Shown in pieces: positions 51,588-60,635 of a DNA stretch of 64,000 nucleotides (positions are counted from its first letter, which is position 1; every line of letters starts with the position of its first letter). The stretch is taken from NCBI RefSeq assembly GCF_000142905.1, contig NW_013657647.1, positions 308,057-372,056 of the forward strand, in the 5' to 3' direction. The notes under the pieces were generated by a model. That model did no database searches. It worked only from the letters and a program-made list of their open reading frames with translations, and was not told the origin of the DNA. The position numbers were made by a program, and so were the translations under genes. The stretch is from Thecamonas trahens ATCC 50062 (lineage: Eukaryota; Apusozoa; Apusomonadida; Apusomonadidae).

Positions 51588-52547
51588 CTACGGGCTTGAG
51601 GAGGTGGCTGATGAAGAGGCTGAGGGCGAGTCGGGCTCAAAGTCGGGCTCGTAGGCCGGATCAGAGCCGGTGAGGACGGCCGATTGGAAGGCCGAGTACG
51701 AGGCAAGGCGGGCTTCGAGATCCAAGGCTGTAGCGGGAGAAGCGGTCGCGGCAGCAGCGGTGGGTGATGGGGCGGAACGCTCCGGTGAGGGCGAGGGCGG
51801 GGCGCGGTTGATGGCGCATGATGTGTTCTCGGGATCGGCGAGTGCGGTGGTGTAGGAGAGTGACTGGGCGTGGAGGGCGGCGGTATTTGCGCGCGACATA
51901 AGGAGGGCGGCCTCGTTCTTGTAGTGCTCGAGAGCGGCCTTTGCCTTGCGAATCTTGCGGCGGGCGTCGGCCTTGTCGGCCATGGCGGAGCGTGGCTCCG
52001 AGTCTGCCGCCACCGATGCCTTGGCGGCGGCAGCAGCAGCGGCGGCGCGCTCCTTGCGGACCTGGGCGGCAGAGGCCTCCTGGACGCGGTCGATCTCGGC
52101 AAGGGCGGCAGTGGCCTCGAGCTGGGCACGCGTGACAACAAGGTCGTAGTCTCTGCGGAGCTTGGCGTATGCCGCCTGAGCCGCCTCCAGCTCGGCCTCG
52201 AGCGAGCGGATGCGGAGCCTGTAGGGCGTCTCGAGCTCGTCGGCGAGGCGGATGCGGAGAAGATCAAGCTCATGCGGCGAGAGGACCTGGGCAGCAAGAG
52301 CCTCAAACTCTGTGCCCTTGGCCTCGAGCTCGGCACGGAGGCGCGAGAAGGCGGCCTGCGAGGCCAGCTCTGTCTCAAGGCCGGCGGCCTTGGCCTCGCC
52401 CAGCGCAGCGGTCAGCTTGTCGTTGGCCTCGGCGAGAGCCTCATGGGCAGCTTGCAGGTCAGCAAAGTTCCGTCGATACTCGGCATTCTCCTCGCGCAGT
52501 CGGGCGACCACAGAAATGGTCTGCTGTAGTGTGGACGCGTCGTCCAT
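51588..52547 (-). CDS. Coiled-coil protein, CEP83 (CCDC41)-like
   Basis: The 319-residue protein starts MDDASTLQQTISVVARLREE and is coiled coil from residue 5 to about 215. The central stretch LSPHELDLLRIRLADELETP, followed by YRLRIRSLEAELEAAQAAY and KLRRDYDLVVTRAQLEA, follows the conserved block of CEP83. CEP83 is a distal-appendage protein of the mother centriole needed to dock centrioles for cilium formation. The protein is shorter than animal CEP83 and ends in a Ser/Pro/Ala-rich acidic tail. The upstream frame stays open to 53042 but loses coding composition beyond the ATG. A generic coiled-coil protein is the alternative. A flagellated cell is implied if the call is right. Confidence 0.6.
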   Translation of the reverse strand: MDDASTLQQTISVVARLREENAEYRRNFADLQAAHEALAEANDKLTAALGEAKAAGLETELASQAAFSRLRAELEAKGTEFEALAAQVLSPHELDLLRIRLADELETPYRLRIRSLEAELEAAQAAYAKLRRDYDLVVTRAQLEATAALAEIDRVQEASAAQVRKERAAAAAAAAKASVAADSEPRSAMADKADARRKIRKAKAALEHYKNEAALLMSRANTAALHAQSLSYTTALADPENTSCAINRAPPSPSPERSAPSPTAAAATASPATALDLEARLASYSAFQSAVLTGSDPAYEPDFEPDSPSASSSATSSSP

Positions 52548-52893
52548 GGTCCGGTGGAAGGAGGAGGGTGGGGGGTGGGGGGGGTGGGAGGCGTGGGTGA
52601 GGTGGAGTGGCGGTGGCGCGAAAACGGTGGTCACGAGAGAGGGGACGGGGGAATGTACGATTTGCGTGTGCGCAGAAAAGTTGGCTGGCAAGGAACAGGC
52701 TTTTGGGGTGGGGTGGACTGGCGGGCGAAATGTTGCGCAGACGCAGAATGGTGGCATCTGTGCCGCATACTCGTCGATCAACGACGGGCTCAGGGGAGGC
52801 GTGGAGGGGGCGGGGGTAGCTGGACGAGAACGAGGACGACGAGGACGACGAGGACGACGGCTGGTGTTGTGGAAGGTTGCTAGAGGGCCCGCC
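52548..52893. other. Divergent intergenic region
   Basis: About 345 bp separate divergent genes. A (GACGAG)n-like run lies at 52830-52858. Promoters for both genes should be here; no element is recognised. Confidence 0.5.
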
Positions 52894-55800
52894 ATGGCGA
52901 GCCGTAGTCGCCAGCAAGAGCCGGCAAGGAAAGGGCCGAGCCCGAGTCGGAGCCGGGCCTCGAGACCGAGTCGTCGTCGTCGGGCGCCAAGGACGGGCGA
53001 TGGCGATGGCGGCAGGAGAGTGGCAGCGAGTCCATACGACACGGGAGATTACGAGGTGAGGTGGGGCGGGGCTGAGGTCAATGGCAAGAGCAAGAGCAAG
53101 AGCAAGAGCAAGAGCAAGGGAAGGAGCCGGAAGTCGCGAGGTGATGATGGTCGGCGAGGCGGCGGAGAGCTCGCCGGCCCGCTGTTTGTAGCCGAAGTGA
53201 CCGAGGCGTTCCGGGCCAAGGTGGCACGGCTGAAGGCGAAGCAGGCGAAGCAGGTGGCAGCGATGCGTGAGGTCTCGCTCGCAGCGTACCAGCGACTGCA
53301 CGCGCGGTACAAGGCGAAGCAGGAGAAGATCCGCGCCGATGCCGAGCGCAACGGTGCAGTCTCACAAGCATCCAAGGCCAAGATGGCCAAGATGCGGGCG
53401 CAGCGCGATGAGGCGCGGGAGGCAGGTGCGGCGCGAAAGAAGGCGCTGGCCAAGGCCGAGCGCGAGACCAAGCGCGAGCGGATGGCGCGAAAAGAGGCCG
53501 AGGGCAGGCTGGAGTCGGCGCTGGCGGCCCGCGACGCCTACCGCCACGAGGTCGCGGCTGTCTCGGAGCAGCTGGAGAGTGCCAAGGCTGAGTTTGACGC
53601 TCAGCTTCGACACCTGGCGTCGGGAGCGTCGTCCGATGCCACCCTGGCCGCTCGCGAGATGCAGCGGATGCGCGAGGCGCACGAAAGGCAGATCGCGCAA
53701 TGGCGCGAGCGGCTGCGGCTCAAGGACGCTGAGAATGAGTCGGACAAGCTCGTAGCAGGTATGGCTGAGATGCGGAGCTCGTACGAGGCTGAGCTAGCGG
53801 CCGTCACCGCCCAGCTGGAGGCCGCCAACGAGAGCGTGGCGCGGCTCGAGCTTGACGTCGCCCGCGCCCACGAGGCGCTCGCCGAAGCGCGTGCCGCCAG
53901 CGACGCCCATCTGCGGCAGGCCGCACAGATTGCCGGCGCCGAGTCGAAGCTCGCGCGATACCGCGAGGTTGTGGTGCGGCTCCTCGCTGAGCCCGGGATG
54001 AGCGTGAGCGAGGCCGAGGTCGGCGAGTGGATGGCCGGCGCCGAGATCCCGCCGCCACCGCCGCCACCGCCTGTAGGGCAGGTTGTGGTGAGGGTGGAGG
54101 AGAGGGCTGTGGTGGAGAATGCCAAGATGGAGGCTAAGGTGGAGGTGGATGCTGAGGCCGAGGCGAAGGCTGAGGCTGAGGCTGAAGCGAAGGCGAGAGT
54201 CGAGGCTGAAGCAAAGTCTGAGGCTGAAGCAAAGGCAAAGGCAGATGCTAAGGCAAAGGTCGAGGCTGAAGCGAAGGCTGAGGCTGAAGCGAAGGCGAAG
54301 GCGAAGGCTGAGGCTGAAGCAAAGGCGAAGGCTGAAGCGAAGGCGATGGCCGAGGCTGAAGCAAAGGCTGAGGCTGAAGCAAAGGCGAAGGCTGAGGCTG
54401 AGGCTGAAGCAAAGGCTGAGGCTGAAGCAAAGGCGAAGGCCGAGGCTGAGGCTGAAGCAAAGGCGAAGGCTGAAGCAAAGTCTGAGGCTGAAGCAAAGGC
54501 AAAGGCAGATGCTAAGGCAAAGGTCGAGGCTGAAGCGAAGGCGAAGGCTGAGGCTGAAGCGAAGGCGAAGGCGGAGGCTGAGGCTGAAGCGAAGGCGAGG
54601 GTCGAGGCTGAAGCAAAGTCTGAGGCTGAAGCAAAGGCAAAGGCAGATGCAAAGGCGATGGCCGAGGCTGAAGCGAAGGCGAAGGCTGAAGCGAAGGCCG
54701 AGGCTGAAGCAAAGGCGATGGCCGAGGCGAAGGCGAAGGCTGAAGCGAAGGCGAAGGCTGAAGCGAAGGCGAAGGCTGAAGCGAAGGCGATGGCCGAGGC
54801 TGAAGCAAAGGCGAAGGCTGAGGCTGAAGCAAAGGCGAAGGCTGAGGCTGAGGCTGAAGCAAAGGCGAAGGCCGAGGCTGAGGCTGAAGCAAAGGCGAAG
54901 GCCGAGGCAAAGGCAAAGGCTGAAGCAAAGGCGGAGGCCGAAACTGAGACAGAGGCCGAGGCTGAAGCAAAGGCTGAAGCAAAGGCGGAGGCCGAAGCTG
55001 AGACAGAGGCCGAGTCCGATGCACCACAATCGCTGTTTGGTGCAAGTGTGGCCCGCAAGCGCCCACAAGCGCCGCCGCCTTCTTCTGATCCGGGCCGCTG
55101 CTCGGCGGACGGATGTGACTGCAGCGAGTTCACGTCCTCACCGTTTGGCTTCAAGAAATCGCAGTGCGTCACATGTTTCCACACCAAGGACGACCACTGC
55201 GGGTCATCGCCTGCAACTGACGCTGCTCCAGCACCCGCAACTGCGGCTGCAAAGGCAGATCCCGAGCCCGCATCCGAGCCTGGGCCCGAGCCTGAACCCA
55301 AGTCTGCTTCTCCCACAGAGACATCCGCAGACGCCGACGTGGCCGCGCTACTGGCCGGTCTCGAGGACGACGACGATGACGACGATGATGGCGGTGACGA
55401 CGGCGGCGCCGATCTCGCGGCTCTGCTGGCTGCTTCCGCTGGTGATGACGAGCCTGAAGCGAAACCCGCCCCCGCACCGAAGACCAAGCCTCCGCCACCA
55501 CCAGGCCCGCCGCCGCCTGAGCCTGCTTCTCCCGCAGAAGCATCCGCAGACGCCGACGTGGCCGCGCTACTGGCCGGTCTCGAGGACGACGACGATGACG
55601 ACGATGATGGCGGTGACGACGGCGGCGCCGATCTCGCGGCTCTGCTGGCTGCTTCCGCTGGTGATGACGAGCCTGAAGCGAAACCCAAGCCGCCACCGCC
55701 GCCTGGCCCTCCACCGCCGGTGCGGGCCCCGGCGCGGGTGATGATGGCAGTGACAATGACGGCGGCGACGACCTTGCTGCTCTGCTGGCTGCCGCTGGTG

Positions 55801-56237
55801 ATGATAAGCGCGAGGCGAAACCCAAGCCGCCGCCGCCGCCCGGCCCTCCGCCGCCAGAGCTGAAAGCCGCGGAAACGACTGGGGACGACAATATTGCGGC
55901 GCTCCTCGACGGTCTGGAGAACGACGATGACGATGATGACGATGGTGGTGACGATCTTGCAGCTCTCCTCGCTGCCGCTGGTGGCGACGACAATGATGAC
56001 GATGACGATGGTGGTGACGATCTTGCTGCTCTCCTCGCTGCCGCTGGTAGCGACAACGACGACGACGGTGACGATGACGACATGGCTGCCCTCCTTGCCG
56101 GCCTCGAAGACGACGCCGACGACAACGACGACGCCCATGATCTCGCCGCTCTCCTCACTGCCGCAGAGGGCAGCACGTCTGCCATCGATCCCATCGCTGC
56201 TGGCGATTCCCTTCTCGCCGAGCTTGACGACTGGTAG
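52894..56237 (+). CDS. Coiled-coil / KAEAEAK-repeat protein with Cys-His motif and acidic LD-like repeats; apparent frameshift
   Basis: The start is MASRSRQQEPARKG. A basic N-terminus with a KSKSKS run is followed by a coiled coil (residues about 100-370), a poly-Pro, then about 300 residues of KAEAEAKAKAEA repeats (54121-55010) likely forming a single long helix. Next is a compact Cys/His motif (GCDCSEFTSSPFGFKKSQC, CFHTKDDHC, about residues 736-769) that looks zinc-binding. The tail holds acidic repeats (DVAALLAGLEDD, DLAALLAASAGDD) with Pro-rich spacers. The first frame ends at 55863. One missing base near 55717 opens the frame that continues the same repeats to 56237 (LLAELDDW), giving 1,114 residues. 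No family is recognised. A cytoskeletal scaffold is possible. Confidence 0.75.
54121..55020 (+). repeat. Coding (GCGAAGGCTGAG)n-type repeat
   Basis: About 900 bp of interrupted GCN-AAG/GAG codon pairs encode Ala-Lys-Ala-Glu repeats. Larger blocks recur, such as RVEAEAKSEAEAKAKADAKA at about 54197 and 54599 and a variant near 54475, showing higher-order duplication. The opposite strand is open through the region for compositional reasons. Confidence 0.9.
55317..55683 (+). repeat. Coding direct duplication of about 222 bp
   Basis: The segment encoding ADADVAALLAGLEDDDDDDD to GDDEPEAKP occurs twice, starting near 55327 and 55549, almost identical in DNA including silent positions. This implies a recent duplication. 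Three more diverged acidic repeats follow after the frameshift point. Confidence 0.85.
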
Positions 56238-56399
56238 TCGAGAGAATACACACAGATGAAATCCGACTGCGGCGTCAGCCGCCCCGCCCCCCTAGCGCCG
56301 AGCACCAACTGGTTCGTGTCAGTCGCGTCAAACTCTGCTCGCGGGTCGTCACAGCCGAAGGGCATTCATTGGCAAGGGCAAGGACGTCACGAGCCAACC

Positions 56400-56514
56400 A
56401 TGGCGCGCCGCAAGCGCAAACGCTCAGACAAGTCACAACTCGAGGCTCCATCTGGCGCCAACAAGCTGCCCCATGCCGGTGGCCCGGGTCGGGGTCGCGG
56501 TCGGGGTCGCGGTG

Positions 56515-56557
<43 letters not shown>

Positions 56558-57509
56558 CGGACGCGGACGCGGTCGGGGTCGGGGTCAGAGTCAGAGCAAA
56601 GCTGGCTCGAGCTCTGTCGCAGGACCAAGCGTATCAAAGTCCGAGAAGGGCAAGTCGGATGTCGAGAACTCGACAGATGGTAGCCATGGCGATGGCAACG
56701 AGGGCAATCGGATGGTCGGCAGTGATCGGCTTGCTGCGGCTGACAGAGATGGCCGTGGTGTGGAGCACTTGGTGTGCTCAATGTGCGAGGTGAAGGCGTG
56801 CGCGGATGATATCGCTGAGCACTCGCGTTGGGTCCACTCTGGCGAGAAGCGGATCACCAAGGCCGAGATCAACCAGCTGCCGCTGTTCAGCATGCGCGAG
56901 GCACGAGGCTCCATCGTGGTCATCGAGACCGTGGCCCAGATGCGTGCAGCGTGTGCAAGCATGGCCAAGGCTGTTGCGAGCGGTTCGCTTACCGCTGTTG
57001 GCTTTGATACCGAGTGGCGGCCCAACTTTCGCAAGGGCGCCAAGCCGAACCCAGTGGCACTCGTCCAGATCACCCGCGACGACTACGCTCTCACGTATCT
57101 GTTCCCTGTTGGCCGGTTGCGGACGCTCGGGCCGCTCATCCCGCTCTTTGAGGAACCGCGCCTCACCAAGTACGCCGTCGGTGTCGCCTCGGATCTGCAC
57201 AAGCTCCGCCAGCAGGCCCAGTTTACTCCAGCCGGCTTTGTCGACATCTCGACCATGGCCAGTGACGTCGGTTTTACCTCGGTTTCGCTCCGCGGCCTCG
57301 TTGCCCTCATCTTTGGCCTTCGCATTGGCAAGGGCGCGCAGATGTCCAACTGGGCGGCATGGCCGCTCAAGGCCAAGCAGATCTCCTACGCCGCCGCCGA
57401 CTCGTTCTGCTCGCTCCATCTGGGCCGTTTCTTTGACCGCTCCTGCCTCTATCGCAGCTCCCTCTACGAAGCCAGCCACTTTGATCTCCCCGAATCGTCC
57501 TTTCCCTAA
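56400..57509 (+). CDS. DEDDy 3'-5' exonuclease with RGG-like N-terminus
   Basis: The 369-residue protein starts MARRKRKRSDK. A (GGTCGG)n run (56484-56586) encodes a long Arg-Gly repeat, which usually binds RNA. A C2H2-like element (CSMCEVKACADDIAEHSRW with VH after it) follows. The C-terminal half is a DnaQ/RNase D-type exonuclease: Exo I GFDTEWRP, Exo II YAVGVASDLHKL, and Exo III ISYAAADSF with the YxxxD arrangement, so all catalytic acids and the tyrosine are present. It resembles the WRN exonuclease or EXD2 type. Processing of RNA or DNA ends in the nucleus is inferred; no helicase domain accompanies it. The chosen ATG lies after a short upstream open stretch. Confidence 0.85.
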
Positions 57510-57758
57510 CCTCGCCTCGCCTCGCCTCGCGCCCTCCTGCACCCGTTCATGTGAGGATAGCCTCATCACCGCTCGGGCACAATCATATACTCTCTCGTAC
57601 AAACAATGGTACGCTTGCTTCAAAATCTTAGTGCCCTTGTTCCGTCGTTCGCTCATCGCTCAATCAATCGTTCCTCCGTTTGTTGCCGTCTTCAATTATT
57701 TGCGCACTTTGCATAATCGTCAAACGAGTCGTGAAGCAACAGCTCTCTGACCAACACA

Positions 57759-58614
57759 ATGGTACGATACCACGACGAGGGACCAGGGCACGAAGCCCTT
57801 CCCCCCTCCCTTCCCCCCTCCCTCCCCGGCCGCCTACCACGTACACACACACACACACACACTGTCCCCCACCAGTATCCCCCCTCTGTACCCTTCGTCA
57901 AGCTGTTCCAGCTGTGGCTTGGGTTGCGGTGGGTGTGATGAGCGAGGTCGGGCGGTGGTGGTCTGATGGGAGAGCATTGCCAGGGTACCAATCCCACCCT
58001 TAGCCATACGAGGACTACTTCCACCACCCTACGGACACACTCTGTCTACGCCATACCTATACCCTTGCTCTTAGTCCCTCCCTTGCTCTCGCTCCTTCCT
58101 CCATCCCCTTGAACTTGCCTCCCTCTACCAACCACACCCCCTCCCCGCCCACGTATTTTTACTCTTTGGTTTTGTATGACTTTGTCCCCCCACACCCACA
58201 CCCACACCCACACCCACCTCCGCCAAGTCATACACACACTCCCTCCCCCCCCCCCTCCCCTCCCCCTTCATACCAATACTCCCTCCTCCGTCCACTCACT
58301 CTCTCTCTCCTCTTGAATCCGCGCCTCGCTTGTCCCCCTCCCCTCCTCGAACAACAACTCGGTCGCTCTCGTGTCATCGACCCTCCCGTCCGCCCTCTCT
58401 CCCCCCTTCTCCCTCTGACTTGTGTCTGTGTTTATGTTTGTATGGTTGTTACCTGGTGTAGGCTGCCCACAAGCGTCTTAAGACCAAGAAGATCCTCGCC
58501 AAGAAGGCCCGGCAGAACCGCCCGCTCCCGCAGTGGATCCGCCTCCGGACCGGCAACAAGATCCGGTACAACGCCAAGCGCCGCCACTGGCGCCGCACCA
58601 AGCTCAACATCTAA
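57759..58614 (+). CDS. RPL39: 60S ribosomal protein eL39
   Basis: Two coding exons: 57759-57761 (ATG only) and 58462-58614. The joined product is exactly 51 residues, the usual eL39 length. It contains the family core [20 protein letters not shown] and the basic C-terminus [11 protein letters not shown]. eL39 lines the peptide exit tunnel of the large ribosomal subunit. The first intron donor follows the start codon directly (ATG-GTACGA). The gene is too short to be found without the splice. Confidence 0.95.
57762..58461 (+). other. Long intron of eL39
   Basis: At 700 bp this is the longest intron in the window. It contains (CA)n at 57841-57861, (CACACC)n at 58190-58215 and long C/T tracts, and ends GGTGTAG. 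No snoRNA boxes were recognised in it, though introns of ribosomal protein genes often host them. Confidence 0.85.
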
Positions 58615-58932
58615 GTCAGCTCATGGAGTGTCCTAGATAAACAGAGCGTGCTGCCATATCCCTTGCCTCTCTAGCCTCCCCTCCCCCTACTCTCCGTCGC
58701 GGTTGTCCCTTGTCATGCTCCCACCACCGCCGTGCTGATGACCAGTCGCCCGCATCGACCCCCGATAGCGATCATGGCATGAGTCTGAAGCCGACATCAT
58801 TAGCGGCCCTGCCAGCTGGATGCGCTCTGCCAGTCCCGATGTCTCCGATGTGCGGACTCTGTCACCGCAAATGAGCCACTGCAGCAGCAGTGGCAACAGA
58901 AGACACACACGTGACTCGCACGCAGCTGCGCC
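58615..58932. other. Intergenic region
   Basis: About 318 bp between two + strand genes. No repeats of note and no coding signal. The promoter of the first phospholipase-B-like gene should be here. Confidence 0.5.
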
Positions 58933-60180
58933 ATGCTCTTGCACCTTAGCTCTGCGGCGGGGACGACCATGGCTGTATTCATGATCATTGCAGCACTCGG
59001 AGTGGTGAGTGCAACCACAAGCATGGGTCAAGCCCAACTCGTACCGCCGCCAGATGATCTGCTCGCTGCTGTTGCCCATGACCAACCTCTGTGGAGCCGT
59101 GAGCGTGTCCACTCTTTTGCGGAAATTATGATTAATCGCAAAGTCCTCGATGTCGAGTACGCGGAGGAGGCTGATATGCCAAAGATGGAGTTCGAGAGTG
59201 TCAACTGTCCACGGTTGACTCAGCGCTCACCGCCGGATCATGTTGGCGTGGTCAAGCCGGTGGACATTGCTGCTATGGGCGCCATCGGCGACTCGTTCAC
59301 CACGGCCTCCAACGCGCTCTCGACCTCGTGGTTCGATCTCAACTGGTTTCCCGGCGTGGCATGGTCGATGGGTGCCGACGAGGGCGTTATTTCGGCATAC
59401 AACATCATGAAGGCGATCGGAAGGCCGGATGTGGTGGGCGGCTCGGTCGGTGTCGGCGACGTCGGCGCCAACATGCACTGCAACCAGGCCGTGGCCGGCT
59501 CGCACGTCCAGGCCCTCATCAACCAGACCTACGCCCTCATCGACGCCTTCAAGGCCGAGCTCAATGAGACTGGATACGCGACCGAGTGGAAGACAGTCTC
59601 TGTCTACATCGGCGGCAACAACCTATGCGATTACTGCCGCAAGCCCGGCCCCAACACGCCCGAGGTCTACGAGCTCAATCTGCGCGCCGCCTTTGACGTC
59701 CTCGCCACCATTCCACGGGTCATTGTCTCGGTTGTACCCATTGTGGACGGCACACAGATGTGCCCGCTGATGGGTCCGTTCTGTCACATCGCGCTCGACA
59801 AGCTCTGCCCGTGCTTCATCTCGTCCAACGCCACCGAGCGGGCGATTACTCTGCAAGGTGTCGCTGCCTACAACTCGGCCATGCAGGTTGTGGTCAACGA
59901 TTACAACGCCAAGACCGGATCGGACTGGGCCGCCGTCTTCCAGCCGTTTTTTGCCGGCCTCCGCGTACCGGAGGGTAAGGCCGGCAAGGCCTGGTTCGAC
60001 CGCGCAGACTGCTTCCACCCGTCGGCTGTCCCCGGCCACAAGATGATCGGCATCGGCATGTGGAACAACATGATCTCGCCTCTTGGCGCAAAGGAGACTC
60101 TCACGCCTGAGACCACGCTCAAGTGCCCCACCGACGCCGACTACATCTACACTGCCAAAACGCCCGCGACCACGGTGTAG
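58933..60180 (+). CDS. Secreted phospholipase-B1-like GDSL hydrolase (copy 1)
   Basis: The 415-residue protein has an N-terminal signal segment (MAVFMIIAALGVVSATTS, with ATGs at 58933 and 58969). The SGNH/GDSL signature is complete: AMGAIGDSFTTASNA with the nucleophile serine (about residue 120), GGSVGVGDVGANMHCN for the glycine block, YIGGNNLCDYC with the oxyanion Asn, and RADCFHPSAVPGHK with the catalytic Asp and His. Wording such as CPRLTQRSPPDHVGVVKPVD and DCFHPS is typical of phospholipase B1-type lipases, which release fatty acids from phospholipids outside the cell or in lysosomes. Several N-glycosylation sites are present. A paralogue lies 2 kb downstream. Confidence 0.88.
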   Translation: MLLHLSSAAGTTMAVFMIIAALGVVSATTSMGQAQLVPPPDDLLAAVAHDQPLWSRERVHSFAEIMINRKVLDVEYAEEADMPKMEFESVNCPRLTQRSPPDHVGVVKPVDIAAMGAIGDSFTTASNALSTSWFDLNWFPGVAWSMGADEGVISAYNIMKAIGRPDVVGGSVGVGDVGANMHCNQAVAGSHVQALINQTYALIDAFKAELNETGYATEWKTVSVYIGGNNLCDYCRKPGPNTPEVYELNLRAAFDVLATIPRVIVSVVPIVDGTQMCPLMGPFCHIALDKLCPCFISSNATERAITLQGVAAYNSAMQVVVNDYNAKTGSDWAAVFQPFFAGLRVPEGKAGKAWFDRADCFHPSAVPGHKMIGIGMWNNMISPLGAKETLTPETTLKCPTDADYIYTAKTPATTV

Positions 60181-60635
60181 TGCCATCACTCGGCACTGTC
60201 CGCGACGAGATACTGGCGGGCCGTGGCATGCGTATTTTAAAGACAGCGGCAGCCAAGTAATTGGATCGAGGGCCGCAGGCCTAGCACAAGATCAGCCATG
60301 AGCTGGAGGCGTCGGCTGCGTGGCTAATGCAGCAGCAGCGCGGTTTGGGATTGACCCAGCCGCCGATGTCGCAGCGCTGACTGCGGCGCTCCAGGCGACA
60401 TCGCGCGCATTTCCGCCGTCCTATCGGTGGCACGAGGACTTTACCCTCAAGTTTCTTCTCAATCTGTTTGACGTGGCACAGGAGCTGGACCAGTGACGCC
60501 GCAGCAATAGCAAGCAGGCTGGGGATGGCTGTCTTTATCGGCACCGACGATCGCCACAGCCCGTACGACAGTGCAGGATGTGGCGGTCGGGGCAAAGCAA
60601 GACTAGGCTACGACGCAACTAAGAGGCCAGGACGA
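60181..60635 (+). other. Intergenic region with a possible small coding exon
   Basis: From about 60310 to 60494 one + frame has strongly coding-like codons (VANAAAARFGIDPAADVAAL, SYRWHEDFTLKFLLNLFDVA, stop at 60492-60494) but lacks its own ATG. An ATG at 60298 lies in another frame and would connect only if one base were removed. It could be a small protein of about 65 residues, an exon or a gene remnant. Nothing else is seen here. Confidence 0.3.

Noticed and set aside
53601-56138. Open frame of over 800 codons on the - strand opposite the KAEAEAK repeat gene
   Set aside because: It is the complement of the Ala/Lys/Glu repeat (giving Ala-Phe-Ala-Ser). The + strand has the better start, domains and continuing repeats.
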